NCBI RefSeq assembly: GCF_905475395.1 | Contig: NC_058339.1 | Span: forward strand, 75,730,520-75,794,519 | DNA from: Chrysoperla carnea | Lineage: Eukaryota; Arthropoda; Insecta; Neuroptera; Chrysopidae | DNA: 64,000 nt | Direction of reading: 5' to 3' | Made by a program: the position numbers and the translations under genes | Shown here: one piece after another, positions 1 through 12,000 of the stretch | Numbering within the stretch: position 1 is the stretch's first letter | Layout of the letters: each line of letters begins with the position of its first letter | The notes under the pieces: model-generated | Seen by the model: the letters and a program-made list of their open reading frames with translations, nothing else | Databases searched by the model: none | Told to the model about the DNA's origin: nothing

Positions 1-50
1 ATACAAATTTAATAAAATTGAATTATTACTGTAAGTTTTAAATTTTCTAG

Positions 51-336
51 ATTTAAGGCAAATATCAAATCAAAAGGTTTAAAAAAACCATACGAGAAAA
101 AAGAAAAATTACGTGAAGAATTAAAACGAGCCAAAGAAGCATCACGTGCGGTATTAGAACGGCGTAAACAAGAAAAAGAAGCTAAACGTTTACGAACGGA
201 AGAAAATAAAAAACGTCAAGAGGAAAATCGTAAACGTAGTGAAATTGTTCAAGTGATTAAAAATACAGCCAAATTAAAGAAAATGAAGAAGAAACATCTT
301 AGATTTATTGAAAAGCGTGATACTACAAATATGTAA
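51..336 (+). CDS. CCDC86: CCDC86/Cgr1-family nucleolar protein, C-terminal exon (partial)
   Basis: The last coding exon opens after a TTTTCTAG acceptor at 43-50. Its first base completes a codon begun in an exon outside the window, and TAA is at 334-336. The 94 full codons encode a very basic, charged coiled coil. It runs from KPYEKKEKLREELKRAKEAS through an ERRKQEKEAKR stretch and EENKKRQEENRKRSE to the diagnostic block EIVQVIKNTAKLKKMKKKHL and RFIEKRDT. That last block is the conserved end of the Cgr1/CCDC86 family. Family knowledge: yeast Cgr1 acts in the nucleolus in pre-rRNA processing for the large subunit, and animal CCDC86 is nucleolar and joins the mitotic chromosome periphery. The upstream exons are cut off by the window edge. 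The gene is convergent with the DNAAF3-like pair that follows. Confidence 0.87.
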
Positions 337-1529
337 TATAAATTTTCTTTTATTAAAAAATGTAAATTATATATAATGTATATTTTGTGATGGTCAATTT
401 GACCCTCTTTTTATTTTTAAGGATATTTTATTTATTCTCAATTTTTAACAGTCAAGTCGAATTATTATTCTTAGAAATGTTTTTTTTTATTTCTTTTTTA
501 ATTGGGTGGATGTTGGCAGATATTATGCGTTCAGGTTCGGCAAATGAACAAATTATGGCTAAAAGAAAGCCACAAATTACCAGCATTTTATATCAAGAAA
601 TTGTCGCCAGTCGTCTAAGGGTTTACGATTTCGCAAAATTTAAAAATGTAACTTTGAGAAACACGCTTTTCAAGTTTTTATTCTAGTCTGGATATTTAAT
701 TATTGTAATTTAGACTAAAAATTTTTACTACATACTTTTGAATATGTTCGTTATTTTCTAAAATAACGTAATGCGACTAAATATAGTCACACGATGACGA
801 TAAAATTATATTTCGATTATTACCACCAATTTTCTATACAGGGTGATTTTTTAGGTTGACATATGCTTGAAACTCGATAAATAAATTTAATCGAGGAAAA
901 TGTTTCAAACAAAAAATGTTAGTTTGAAAGGCACACATCTGATAACGGCATCGAATTATATCTAGTTTTCAGGTTCAATTAAAATCTCATTTTGATTCAT
1001 AACTGACAAACATTAGATGAACATTTTAAATTCGAAAGTTGTTCTTTATAAATACGCAAACATTTTTTGTTTGAAACATTTGTAAATTGTAATCCGAATA
1101 GTTGAGACAATAATTGATAGCAAAAATCTACTTTTTTGTGCGTTTGTTTATTCAATTTGGACAAAAATTGTCTTTGTAGAAAAATAAACCACTTATTGGA
1201 AATTTTTTTTCGAATAGTACCTAGATTTCGGAGAAATAATTATACCAAATAACAACTTTGATACGAAAAAACAATTTTGGATAACACTTTTCAGTCCGCT
1301 TTTTGCCTAAACTGTACGGTTTGCGGAAACATGTTTTGAAAAAAGAAAAGTTACATTATCAATAACAACTTTCTAATTTAAAATCTTCATCTATCGATTA
1401 CCAGTTATTTAATATCTGCATAAGATGTGCGACTACACCTTCAACATTTTTTAAGCATTTTCATCGATATAAAACTTATTTGTCGAGTTTCAAACATGAG
1501 GCAATTTAAAAAAGCTAGCCTTTATATTT
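337..1529. repeat. Intergenic spacer with a degenerate inverted-repeat element (about 839-1515)
   Basis: This lies between two convergent genes. From 839 (CAGGGTGATTTTTTAGGTTG) to about 1515 there is an old element. Its left end (GACATATGCTTGAAACTCG) is mirrored at the right end (CGAGTTTCAAACATGAGGCA). The same end sequences occur in the element at 12706-13216. An open frame at 387-686 encodes 99 residues with no recognisable domain; I do not call it a gene. Confidence 0.55.
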
Positions 1530-3099
1530 TTAAAATATTTTTCGAAATTTTGCATACGCATCTTTAAAAGGATCAAATTCCTTTAACGGAACTAATCCAA
1601 TTAAATTTTTTAAGGCAATTAATTCCCCATATTCTCGAATACTATCTGTTTTTAATTGTATCATAAATTTTTGTGTTTCAAATAAAATTTTCGCATGTTT
1701 CTGACCAGTTGCCAACAAATCTTTTTCAACACGATGCAATTGATCATTCCCAAAAACCATTAGATCAAAATAATTTGAATATTTTTTAGAGAGATTTGGT
1801 AGATTGGACATTGATAAAAATGTCACTGTAAAATGGTTTTTAGGCATCAAAGGGGTTGCATCGATAGGATCATATTTTTTTGCATCAAAATCTTTATATA
1901 AATCGGTTCTTAGATCCTTCGAGTATGTGTTATAATCACATGGTTTATCGTAAATAATTTGATGGAACATTTGGAACAAATTATATTCCGTGATATCAGT
2001 GGATCGTTTAATAAATACACCATTCGATTTTTCAAACATTTTTTTATCGTCACATTCAATTCCGTAAGCGATATGTGGTCCAGTTACAATGTCGCCCGAA
2101 TATCCATGATAAAGTAATTTTAAACCACTTCCTAGAAAATAGTGATAGTACAATAAAATTATTTTAAAAATTAAGTAATAAGAAAAAAATTGTTGTATTT
2201 TTGAAATTTTGCAAAGTTGTTTATTTGGTTGTAAAAACTTCGTACAGAAAAATCGACTATTCCGGTGGTGAGCGGTTTAAACTCTGTTTTTGGGGGTTAC
2301 AAAAATCAATTTTTTATAAAATACAACTATGCAAGATTTAAAAAAATTCAAACAAAAAAAGTTGCGATTAGTCGGTGAAGTCAGAAAGGAGTTCCTCACC
2401 TAAAACCCCTGTACCACATGTTAGATTTGGTTTAGATTCACCTAATTCAGACCATTTAAATGCTATACCAGATTCCCGCCAACTCATATACTCACATGCG
2501 GATATAATTTTTAAATCTTGCTCACATAATCGCGTACGATAATCAAAATCAAATACTTCATTACGACATTCAAAACGTTGACCTAACGCTTTACGAACAC
2601 GAAAATCCCATGCTGCTTGTATACCAAATTGTGAATCAGGACGTTTCCAAAATTTAAACACATTCTCCATGTAATCACGATCTTTGGTATTTAATTGGCT
2701 AAAATTAAATATTGGCATTTTTTTCGATAAATAAGTTGAATCAGTGATGGCTTCAACTAAATCGGCGGATTTTTTATATAAATAACGTGCAACTGATGGT
2801 CGAATTTTTATATTTCCATATAATTCCATAAAAATTCGAACTTTGTCATATATACCAAGTGATGAATCCTGGTCTAGGATTATACTTAAGAATAATAATT
2901 GACGGGCAATTTGTTCCGTCCATGTTTCAGCGATGTAAAAGTTATATTTAATATTTTTATGTTTATAAGATTCCGCAAGGGTTTTTATTACATGTCTTCC
3001 ATCTGCTGTGCCCAACAGCAAAATATTAACAGTTTGATTTGCTGTCGATATATCCAATTCTTTATTTAAATCAAGTGCTGGAGTGTATCCCCAAAACAT
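1530..3099 (-). CDS. DNAAF3: Dynein axonemal assembly factor 3-like protein, copy 1
   Basis: Two exons, 3099-2400 and 2131-1530, are joined across a 268-bp intron. The donor is TTAG|GTGAGG and the acceptor TTTTCTAG|GA, both phase 1. The product is 433 aa. DNAAF3 is a cytoplasmic co-chaperone-like factor for preassembling axonemal dynein arms; in insects motile axonemes occur in sperm and chordotonal neurons. Visible hallmarks are the start MFWGYTPALDL, the glycine motif LLLGTADGRHVIKTL at about residues 27-41 (resembling a methyltransferase motif I), FMELYGN, FKFWKRPDSQF, WDFRVRKALGQR, WRESGIAF, and in exon 2 GYSGDIVTGPHIAYGIEC. These match the N-terminal and C-terminal domains of the family in order. 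The length is near that of the conserved part of animal DNAAF3. It is about 20 residues shorter than copy 2, mainly in a linker after MFHQI. The reading frame is intact. Confidence 0.93.
2132..2399 (-). other. Intron A of DNAAF3-like copy 1
   Basis: This is a phase 1 intron splitting the Gly codon of VLG|SGLKLLYHG. Reading on past the donor reaches a stop at 2368, so splicing is needed to join the two domains. Copy 2 has no intron at this place; the corresponding codons there are read straight through. Confidence 0.85.
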
Positions 3100-3854
3100 T
3101 TTTAAGGTAAATAAAATTTGGACAATAATGAATCAGAAAATTGCCTTGGATACATAAATTATAATTTCCGCACAGAGGCGTAGCAATATTCGGGATAACG
3201 TTTTCAAATTAATATAAATAAATAAATATCGTTATATATTTTAAATTTTGTTTTATTTTATTCTATCCCATTTTTCCTTTCAGAACAAAATTATTAATTA
3301 ACTAATTAATTTTTTTTTAGTAAAGGTACAAACAAATTCTTATAAAATATAGGTGAGATAAAGAAGTTGGATTGTAAATACGTAATATTCTTTTTGGATT
3401 TTCATTTTATTTTTGTGTGGTATTTGGTTTGTAAAAAAAAAAGTTGATGCAAAAAAATTTTTTTAAGATGAAATTAATTATATGGAATTATGTGCAAGTA
3501 ATTCGTAAATAGTTTTTATGTATTTTGATTTCATTTAAATAAAGTTGAAAACTCAAACCCTGTTTTTATTTTATTTTTCCCCATCTCTCTGTAGCTATAC
3601 AATATTATTTCAGTTAAAAATAGGTGAGTATTTCGAACTTCACGATAGGTAAGTATTTCAAACTTCGTTTGCCATTTTTTTTTGTAATAATACTACTCAA
3701 AATTTTCCGAAAATGAGTTTTACTTTTTGTTATAATTTAAGAAAGTCGAAAATATGAATATAATTAATTAAAGAGAATTGAAAAAAATACACTCGAAATG
3801 TGAACAACAATAATAAGTAATAATGAATATAATTATTTATTAATACGAATAACA

Positions 3855-3930
3855 GAGCCCTAATGGTATAATGGTTAGCGTATCTGACTTCGAATAACTA
3901 GTCCCTTGGTTCGAAACTAGGTGAGGACAT
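3855..3930 (+). repeat. tRNA-Arg(TCG)-like SINE head
   Basis: CCCTAATGGTATAATGGTTA resembles a tRNA D-arm/A box. CTGACTTCGAATAAC resembles an anticodon arm with TCG, and GGTTCGAAACT is a B box. The acceptor stem does not close and the D arm has extra bases. It is therefore better read as the Pol III promoter head of a degenerate SINE than as a working tRNA gene. Confidence 0.6.
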
Positions 3931-4081
3931 ATATTAAAAAAAAGTTCATTAAATCTTTTAAGCCAAATCTGATTTTTATTTTCATTTTTTTTCAAATTTC
4001 CACCACAGCATGTTTGCCTAGTAAATGATGAAAAAATTAGTTTTTTTTCGTTCAAAAACTTCAATTTTTTTCACATTTCTA

Positions 4082-4313
4082 CTAGGAGAACATCAAGGAC
4101 GGACGGAATAAGTAGTGCCTGATAGCAAGGTAATTGTTGTCACCTCGTAAGTCAGAAAGTAAGTGGTCTGCACACCCGTGTTTGGTGAGTGTGACCTCTA
4201 GTGGGCAGACCAATAACTTTCTGCCAAAATAAAATTTTAGACTTTCGGGGTGAAAACACTTACTCACCTTTCTCCTTATCAGGAACTACTAATTCCCACT
4301 TATGTTCTCCTAG
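4082..4313. mobile_element. Short inverted-repeat MITE with CTAGGAGAACAT ends
   Basis: CTAGGAGAACAT at 4082-4093 and its exact reverse complement ATGTTCTCCTAG at 4302-4313 bound 232 bp with no coding capacity. The same short motif recurs alone or in pairs at about 4585, 16613, 16740 and 18145. This suggests a small family tied to the SINE-rich regions. No target duplication could be fixed. Confidence 0.6.
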
Positions 4314-4970
4314 TACAAATGTTTATTTGAATATAATTAAACTGACCAATTATTTATATTAGCTGACCAATTATCAGCGAATGCTTCCCGATCGCGCATA
4401 GGTGGAGTTTTTTCAATCTTTAATAAAAAATTTTCTGATGCTGACCAATTAATGAGACCAACTGACCTTTTATGACCAATTTCTGACCTTTCAGATGGTA
4501 TAATTGGTCAATCGAAATTCCGCACATGAGGTGCTAAGATCGCGGAGCTAAATGGTGACAAAAATCAGTTCTTAAATTAATAATAGGAGAACATGTATTA
4601 AAAATAGTAATTATATTTCTAGAGTATTAGTAGAGCATCTGTAAAAACTAACATATTTGCCTAATGATTTTTTCAGTAATATATGTATAGAGTATTAGAA
4701 GAACATCTGTAAAAACTAACATGTTTACCTAATAAACTTATTATTTAAATTCATTTATTAAATTTATGATATTTTTTCGTTCAAATTATTTGAATAGCGT
4801 ATTTTTTCCTAGGCGGTACATTAGACCGTGAATATATGTTTCGTCAAACCTAGACATAATAAGCTTGAAGGCAGAAAAAAACTTGCTAGAGTAATAATAT
4901 ATAAGATATTTACTTATTTCTAACGTAAACAAAAATTTGACAAAATGCTTTTAATTTCGCTTTCGCGTTT

Positions 4971-7120
4971 TTAAAGCTGGCAAGATGAATTTTGTTTTTG
5001 AAATCTTGCATACGCATCTTTTGCAGGATCGAATTCATTTAATAAAACTAATCCACAATCATTGGATTTTTCCAAAATTTTTTCACCATATTGTCGAATA
5101 TCATCTCGTGTAAATTGTATCATAAATTTTCGTGTTTCAAATAAAATTTTCGCACAATCTTTACCAATTTTAAATAAATCTTTGTTAATATTATCCAATT
5201 GATCGTTTGCAAATACCATCAAATCGAAATAATTTTGAAATTTTTCTTTTTGATGAAGTAACGAAAGATTCGTTTTTGATAAAAATGTCACTGTAAGATT
5301 ATTTAGGCGTACTAATGGAATCGCATTATTTGGATCATATTTTTTCGGCTCAAAATCGTTATATAAATCAATTTGTAAATCTGGATACACAATATATGCA
5401 CATTTTTGTTCCGTTCCCAAGGTATTAAATTGATCTGTATACGGTTCTTGATTACAGATTTGATGGAACATATGGACTAAATTATATTCTGTGATATCAG
5501 TGGATCGTTTTTTATATTCACGATTCGATTGTTCAAACATTTTTTCGTTGTCACATTCAATTCCGTATGCAATATGAGGTCCAATTACAATATCACCCAA
5601 ATAGCCTGGTATAAAAAAATGAATCAGTTCAGAGAAAGTGTGCGATTTTAAAAACGCTGTAAAACAAAAATCATTAAATTTTTTCAAATTATTTTTGTAT
5701 CATAATAAAGTTTATAAAAAAGGATTTTAGAAAATTTCACAAATTATATTTCCAAACAGCTTGGCTCTTTGACAATTAGTTTTTGCTGCTTCTTTTATTG
5801 TGGTTTTTGCTACTCCTTCCATAAACCTTCCAAAGTTCAGTAAATAAAGAGATTTTTTTGATTATTTGTTTGATATTCAGGTAAATTAGGTAAATTTGGA
5901 AGCTTCCTTTTTAAATTATTTGTAGGATATATGGGCCTACGCTGGACCTCCCCCTTTGTTCTTTTTTATCCCCCCCCCCTCATTCATAACATTCGAAATA
6001 TATGTAACTTTTTATAAAGAAACCAAATTATTTTGCTTTTAAAATTGAAATCATCCAAGGAAACGGGCGAGTAACTGCTAGTATCTTCATGAATTATAAT
6101 CCTATGTGCTATTCTGATATATGATTTCATTGAAATCCATTCAGTAGTTTTTGCTTGAGAGTAACAAACATCCATACATCCGCACAAACTTTCGCATTTA
6201 TAATATTAATATTATTCTACATTTATCCCTCTGTAGTAAGGAATGGCATCATAAAACTTTATAATATAATATTTATTTGACAAAACGCAATGAAAAGTTA
6301 AAAGTACTACAGACTTTCTATAGTTTATTTCTTGACTTCATGAATTCCCAGAACTTTGAGGTTACAACTCTACATTTTATTTATGGAACTAACCATGATG
6401 ATGTAATTTCAAACCATTACCCAATATTCCTGCACCATAGGTTAAATTTGGTTTGGATCCATCGGTTTCCAACCATGTAAATGCAATACCAGATTCACGC
6501 CAATTTATATACTCGCGTGAAAATATAATTTTTGCATCCAACTCACATAATCGCATATGATAATCCCAATCAAATATACCGTTACGGTAATCGTAACGTT
6601 GACCTAAATATTTACGAACTCGAAAGTCCCAAGCTTTTTTTATATCAAATTGTGAATCAGGTCGTTTCCAAAATTTAAACACATTCTCCATATAATCACG
6701 TTCTTTAAATTTTAACTGATCAAAATTAAATATTGGCATTATTTTCGTTAAATAAGTTGAATCAGTGATGGCTTCAACTAATTCAGCGGATTTTTTATAT
6801 AAGTATCGTGAAACTGGCGGTCGTATTATTGTATTTCCATACAATTCCATAAAAATACGAACTTTTTCAAATAAACCTAATGATGTTTCAGGTTCTAGGA
6901 TTATATTTAAGAATAATACTTGACGTGCAATTTGCTCCATCCATGTTTCGGCGATATAAAAATTGTATTTAATATTTGGATATTTATAAGATTCCGCAAG
7001 AGTTTTTATTACATGTCTTCCATCCGCTGTGCCCAACAGCAAAATATTAACAGTTTGATTTTCTGACGATATACCCAATTCTTTATTTAAATCAAGGGCT
7101 GGAGTATATCCCCAAAACAT
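4971..7120 (-). CDS. DNAAF3: Dynein axonemal assembly factor 3-like protein, copy 2
   Basis: Two exons, 7120-6394 and 5605-4971, join in phase 1 (CATCATCATG|GTTAGT to TATACCAG|GC) to give 453 aa. The protein closely parallels copy 1 along its whole length. It has the same start MFWGYTPALDL, the same LLLGTADGRHVIKTL motif, then FKERDYMENVFKFW, FDWDYHMRLCE, WRESGIAF and GYLGDIVIGPHIAYGIEC. It looks slightly more canonical than copy 1 (FDWDYHMRLCE against FDFDYRTRLCE) and keeps a longer exon 2 linker. The role is as for copy 1: cytoplasmic dynein-arm preassembly. Both frames are open, so both copies may be functional. The intron of 788 bp holds a Helitron-like fragment. An upstream GT within TTGGGTAATG would also splice in frame and skip NGLKLHHHG. 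Since copy 1 keeps that peptide, I prefer the donor given. Confidence 0.93.
5606..6393 (-). other. Intron B of DNAAF3-like copy 2, carrying a Helitron-like fragment
   Basis: This phase 1 intron lies ten codons downstream of the intron A position. About 5990-6215 holds, on the minus strand, the conserved 5' region of the window's Helitron-like family. It starts near ATAAATGCGAAAG, runs through GTTACTCTCAAGC and continues into a stretch with AATGAAATCATATATCAGAA. Short poly-C near 5970. Confidence 0.75.
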
Positions 7121-9028
7121 TTTATTTTTCGAAAAATTAACAAATTTTTGGAAGTTGTAAACAAAACTTTTTATTAGTAAACAATATTTAACTGAATAAT
7201 TAATTCAATAAACTCTTTTGTTGCCTTGGTAACCTGGATGTACGATAGACAGAGTTGGATTTTTTTATAATTCTCTAATTTTTAAGCTTTAAAAGCGTCA
7301 GTTAACTCTTCAACACTCCCATTATGAACTTTTTTGCATTCACTGTGGTTGAAACTATTTCTATCTTCATATAATTTTACCTATTTTCGAATTATGAATT
7401 TTCAGATTTTTCAACCTATATCTACATTTTTTAGAAAATATATTTCTTCAAGCCCTTCAGAAATTGTGAGAATTTTTTTTCCAAGTGTTTATATATTAAA
7501 TAAAAATCTACCATTCCTTTAAAATGGGGTAAAAAAGTGATACAATTTATTTTTCATATATTCAATAAACCTTAAGGAAAATTTGATGTGCAAATATAAA
7601 TTCTGTTGAAAATTGATATCAGCAGAAAAAAACATCTGACGTGAACGCCACACTACTTCTATATACGAATAAAATATACTCTCCAAATGCCAAATATATA
7701 TGCCGACTTAATCTAGGCTTGAACCATGGATCTATGATATTTTTTAGAATTTTCATTCCCTTCAAAAAACAAAATTGTGGACTTTAATTTATCAAATTGG
7801 AATCCCAAAAAGACACTGTTAATGAAATATATAAAAAAAACTGCAAATGTACAACTTGTATTTTTGAAATAAATTTTTTTTCGCATGGACCTCGAAAATC
7901 GCATAAGGTCTTCTAGAAACACCTTAAGTGAGGTCGCCCTTGACCGCCGGGAAGGTCAGAGCGACTGACCCTCCTTGGGTATGGTTACCACAGATTTTGT
8001 TGCCTAAGTTTGTTGAATTTATATAACAGACTATGTTGAATTTATGAAATTTTTTGGCAAAAAATTTCTGATTTGTAAATGCTTGCATAGGGGATCGGTC
8101 TAAATTTTTTTTTCACTTCAGGTGAAGAATTCTCACTTGATGTGCAGAAAAGTGAAGTTAGTTTTTAAAAATCTTTACTAGTATGCAACATATGAACGTT
8201 TAAAATTCTTAATTAAACAAAGAGAAAGATATCCACTAGTGACGTTATACGTGAGTATCGCCATAGAGATTACATATAAAACTTTGTTTTGCTAAAAGGA
8301 GATGGAAAAATTTTGAATGCAATCTTTGATTGCTTATAACTTCTAACTTTTATAACTAACGTTTTATTTTAATCAATTTTAATTTCACTTTCAAATTTTG
8401 TCATGGTATCGAGTCTAGTTTTACATTTTTATGGGTAATATGGCCAATTGGATATCAGGATTAACATCTATAATCTATTCTATACCTACATAAGCTAGAG
8501 AGTTGAAATTTTGTATATGAAATGAGTTAATGTTAAAAAAGTCCCTTTTGAGGGTCAACTTCCCAATCCCCTACCCGCATTTTTATATACATTTAATATT
8601 TTCAAAATAATGAAAATATAAAAATCGATTTTCAAAACAAAAAAAAAAGTTTAAAAAGGGGAAAACATGTTTTCGACCTTTTTTAATTATATGTACTACT
8701 GTTCATGCTCTATATTAAATTAAAATGACTCTTAATTTTGATATCATTAATAGATAGAAGTAATAATTATTCATGATGCTGTAATAATGTAATGATTCAC
8801 ATATTCATAAAATGGTAAACCGTAAAAGGGTTTTTCTGTGCATTTTATTCATATGTGAGAGTCGAGGACAGGTGCATTTTACTACGTAGTGCTAAGTGCA
8901 GGGCAAAGTGTGTTCAAGCTGAAGACGCACAACATTTATAAAAAGTGACATATAAACCTAACCAATAAAATATAATAATATAAATTTAAAAAAATAATAA
9001 ATAATGTAATTAAAATTAAAATATTATA
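7121..9028. other. Intergenic region between DNAAF3 copy 2 and the CUB-like gene
   Basis: These are divergently transcribed neighbours, so both promoters should lie here. A GC-rich imperfect hairpin at about 7930-7980 stands out from the AT-rich surroundings. The stretch 8840-9028 is the probable 5' leader of the next gene. No coding sequence was recognised. Confidence 0.5.
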
Positions 9029-12000
9029 ATGAACTTAACATATTTTATAATTACAATATTTTTAGTACTTAATTCAATATCATGTTTTCAAAATTATCAA
9101 AAACGTAAGTTGTAAAAATTACTTTTTTTTGTAATCTTTGATTATTTATTGTTCAAATTTTTTACTAATATTGGTCAGTACTTGACAAAAAAATGATTTT
9201 TAAATTTATTGATTATCAGTTTTTGATAATTCAAACAAAAAGATTACGTCATGAAGACATGAACGGTTATCTCTGAGTTTGCTTTGTTGTATTTGATTTG
9301 GGTCCAGTTTGGTACAATTATTTAAATTTTACACCTAAAGAAGGGCAGTTAATAAATATTAATTTATCATTCATTTAAAAAAAAAAGAGAAATGCATAGA
9401 ATTTTATGAAAATTAAAATTTTGTCAATTTTTATCTATATAAATTTCGTAGGAAATTACGCCTCTGTTAAATTTTTTTTTTCGTCAATTATTTAGTGCAA
9501 GCAAATAATTTTTTTTTTGTATTTTTGATTCAAGTGCTGACCATACTTAACTCTATATAAACATTATAATATGGATTTACTTAGAATGGGATGAGGCAAC
9601 GCTGGTCGTAATAAGAAGTGCCCGCAAAACTATGAGACAACCAAAGTAATGTATAGGATGAAATTCTAAGAAGAAATTTCATTTACAGTTTCTAAATCCG
9701 ATAAACTACTAATCGAGTTAGTTTGTAATTTTGAGAATTTATAGTTTAATTTTTTGCAAATTGAAATTTTTATAATAATCAAAGTTGTGGAAAATAAGTT
9801 TATTGCAAATTTTTTTTTTAAGTCAATTACAATATAAAAGAAATTTTTAATGTTCTAGTTATACAATATAAACTTTAGGTATCTATTATCTTTTATGATT
9901 AATTATCAGTTTATTATTTAAATATGGTTTGTAAGAATTTTTACCAATGTTTATATATTTAATTATAATTATCATGCGAGGAAAAAATCAATAAAACTTT
10001 TTGTGTTACTTCAAATATTTGTAAATATTTTGAGCTTCCATACAGTTCCTTCATTTGCGTACTAAACAGGGTGGGCCATTTTAATCCATAATGGCTCATA
10101 GCTCGGTTTGTAGTTAACCAATCAAAAAATAACTTAGACATAAATTTTAGAGTTTGTTTGGGGACATCTAGCCAATAGCCAATTTAGATTCTAAATGGAA
10201 AGGTGGGCCATTTTAATCTATAATGGCTCATAGCTCGGTTTGTAGTTAACCAATCAAAAAATAACTTAGACATAAATTTTAGAGTTTGTTTGGGGACATC
10301 TAGCCAATAGCCAATTTAGATTCTAAATGGTAAGAGATACTTTAAATGAAAAGTTGATCATCATAAATTTTTGTTTAAGACATATTTTGACATATTTTTA
10401 AGTCGCATTTCCTCCGAAAGCTAATGTTTCGAAAAAATGTTTTAAACAAAAATTGATAGTTTTTTTATAAGAATCAACTTTCTAATTTAAGTGTTATTTT
10501 ATCTCTTACCGTTTAGAATCAAAATTGGCTATTACAGAAACCCGAAGAACTAGGTTCAATCTGATGTCAGAACATGATGTCCCCCACCAAATTCTTCAAC
10601 TTTTGTTAAAGCTATTTTTTGTTTGATTAACTACAAAACGAGCTATTAGTCATTATAGATTAAAATGGTCCACCCTGAATATATTTTTTAATGAATGGGA
10701 ATGATTTTTTATACAGTATGAAGTTGCTAAATTTGTTGCCTTTGGAAGCCAACTAGTAATTGAAAATTGTACTAAAATAATGGACAGGTCCGTATTAAAA
10801 AAATTATGTTTTTTCTAGGTACACTCGAAGATGACAGTTTTTGTTCACTTTTGGTTAAACGTAAAACTTCGTTAAGCGATGATGCTGATGAAGGTTTAAT
10901 CGTTACATCCAATCGATTAAAAGAACATTCAACCGATTGGAATTACGATCATGCGTGTAAATTTCAAATACGTATCGGTAGAGATTTCACCGATCTTCTT
11001 ACACTTCAGAAACCATCAAATATTGGTTTAATTGCTGTTATCCAGAAATTATCGCTACGACAGAATAAAACGACAGGGGAATGTATCGATTGGATACAAT
11101 TTGGACATAAAAAAAATATAAATTCGAAACGATATTGTGGTGAATTATCGTACGATAATGAAAGTGGTAATATGTTTTATTTTCCAGTTGATACGTTTAC
11201 GGATAAAATTGATACAACAGTTTTTATTAATCGTAAGCGATTAGAATCAGATGAATATTTCGATTTGTTAATTGTTTATACACCTATTATCAGTAAGTAT
11301 GGACCATTCTTTTTAAGGTTGTTATGAAAATGGAAGGGAATTTCATTGCTCCTCTGAGATCGTGTTTTAGATCACGTGGCATACAAATTAAAAATTACGA
11401 CTTTTAATTTTAATATAATAAAATAATAATATGCTTTTATGATTCAAAATCAGAGTATTTAAGTATATTTCTACATAAATTATAATTTTTTCGAAAGTAC
11501 TCTATACAATGTAATAACCCGTTTTAAACTCATCAGTTTAACATAATTTTTCACGAAAACCAAGAACCTTTGACTGGATTTTCCTTATTATGTGAATAAT
11601 TGACTGTCTATTGGAAAACCTGTGATTAAATAGCATTTTCTACATAACAAACTTAAACATTAGTTTTCAAACAAATTAAATATTATTTAAACACTTAATT
11701 CAGTTGTTTTATATTAACTTGTTTTGCTTGTTATAGTGTGTCGAGATGCATATTCTTCATATTTGAAATGTTCAAAAGATGATGATATAAAAGCAATATG
11801 TATACGAAATGTTTTTAAAAATGACTCATATTTAAATTGCCCGAATTGTTTGGATGAAGGTGATAGTTGCCGTATAAAAACAAAACATAGTTCTGGTGTT
11901 GGTACAGTTGCAACAATTGGTGCCATATTATCATTAATTATTAGTTTTATATTCTTTTTATCATGTGTATGGATATGTAAACGATTTAATTTATTCTGTT

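Larger units (their letters stand above)
3100..4970. other. Spacer between the DNAAF3 paralogues
   Basis: It holds the likely promoter of copy 1 and the 3' end of copy 2. It also holds a tRNA-derived SINE head (3855-3930), an inverted-repeat MITE (4082-4313) and further AGGAGAACAT motifs near 4585. A segment near 4860-4905 (AACTTGCTAGAGTAATAATA) recurs at about 20440. No further gene was seen. Confidence 0.6.

Noticed and set aside
387-686. 99-codon open frame after CCDC86
   Set aside because: No domain, no conserved motif and no clear splice context; it starts in AT-rich leader-like DNA.
3855-3930. Functional tRNA-Arg gene
   Set aside because: The acceptor stem does not pair and the D arm is too long; a SINE head fits better.
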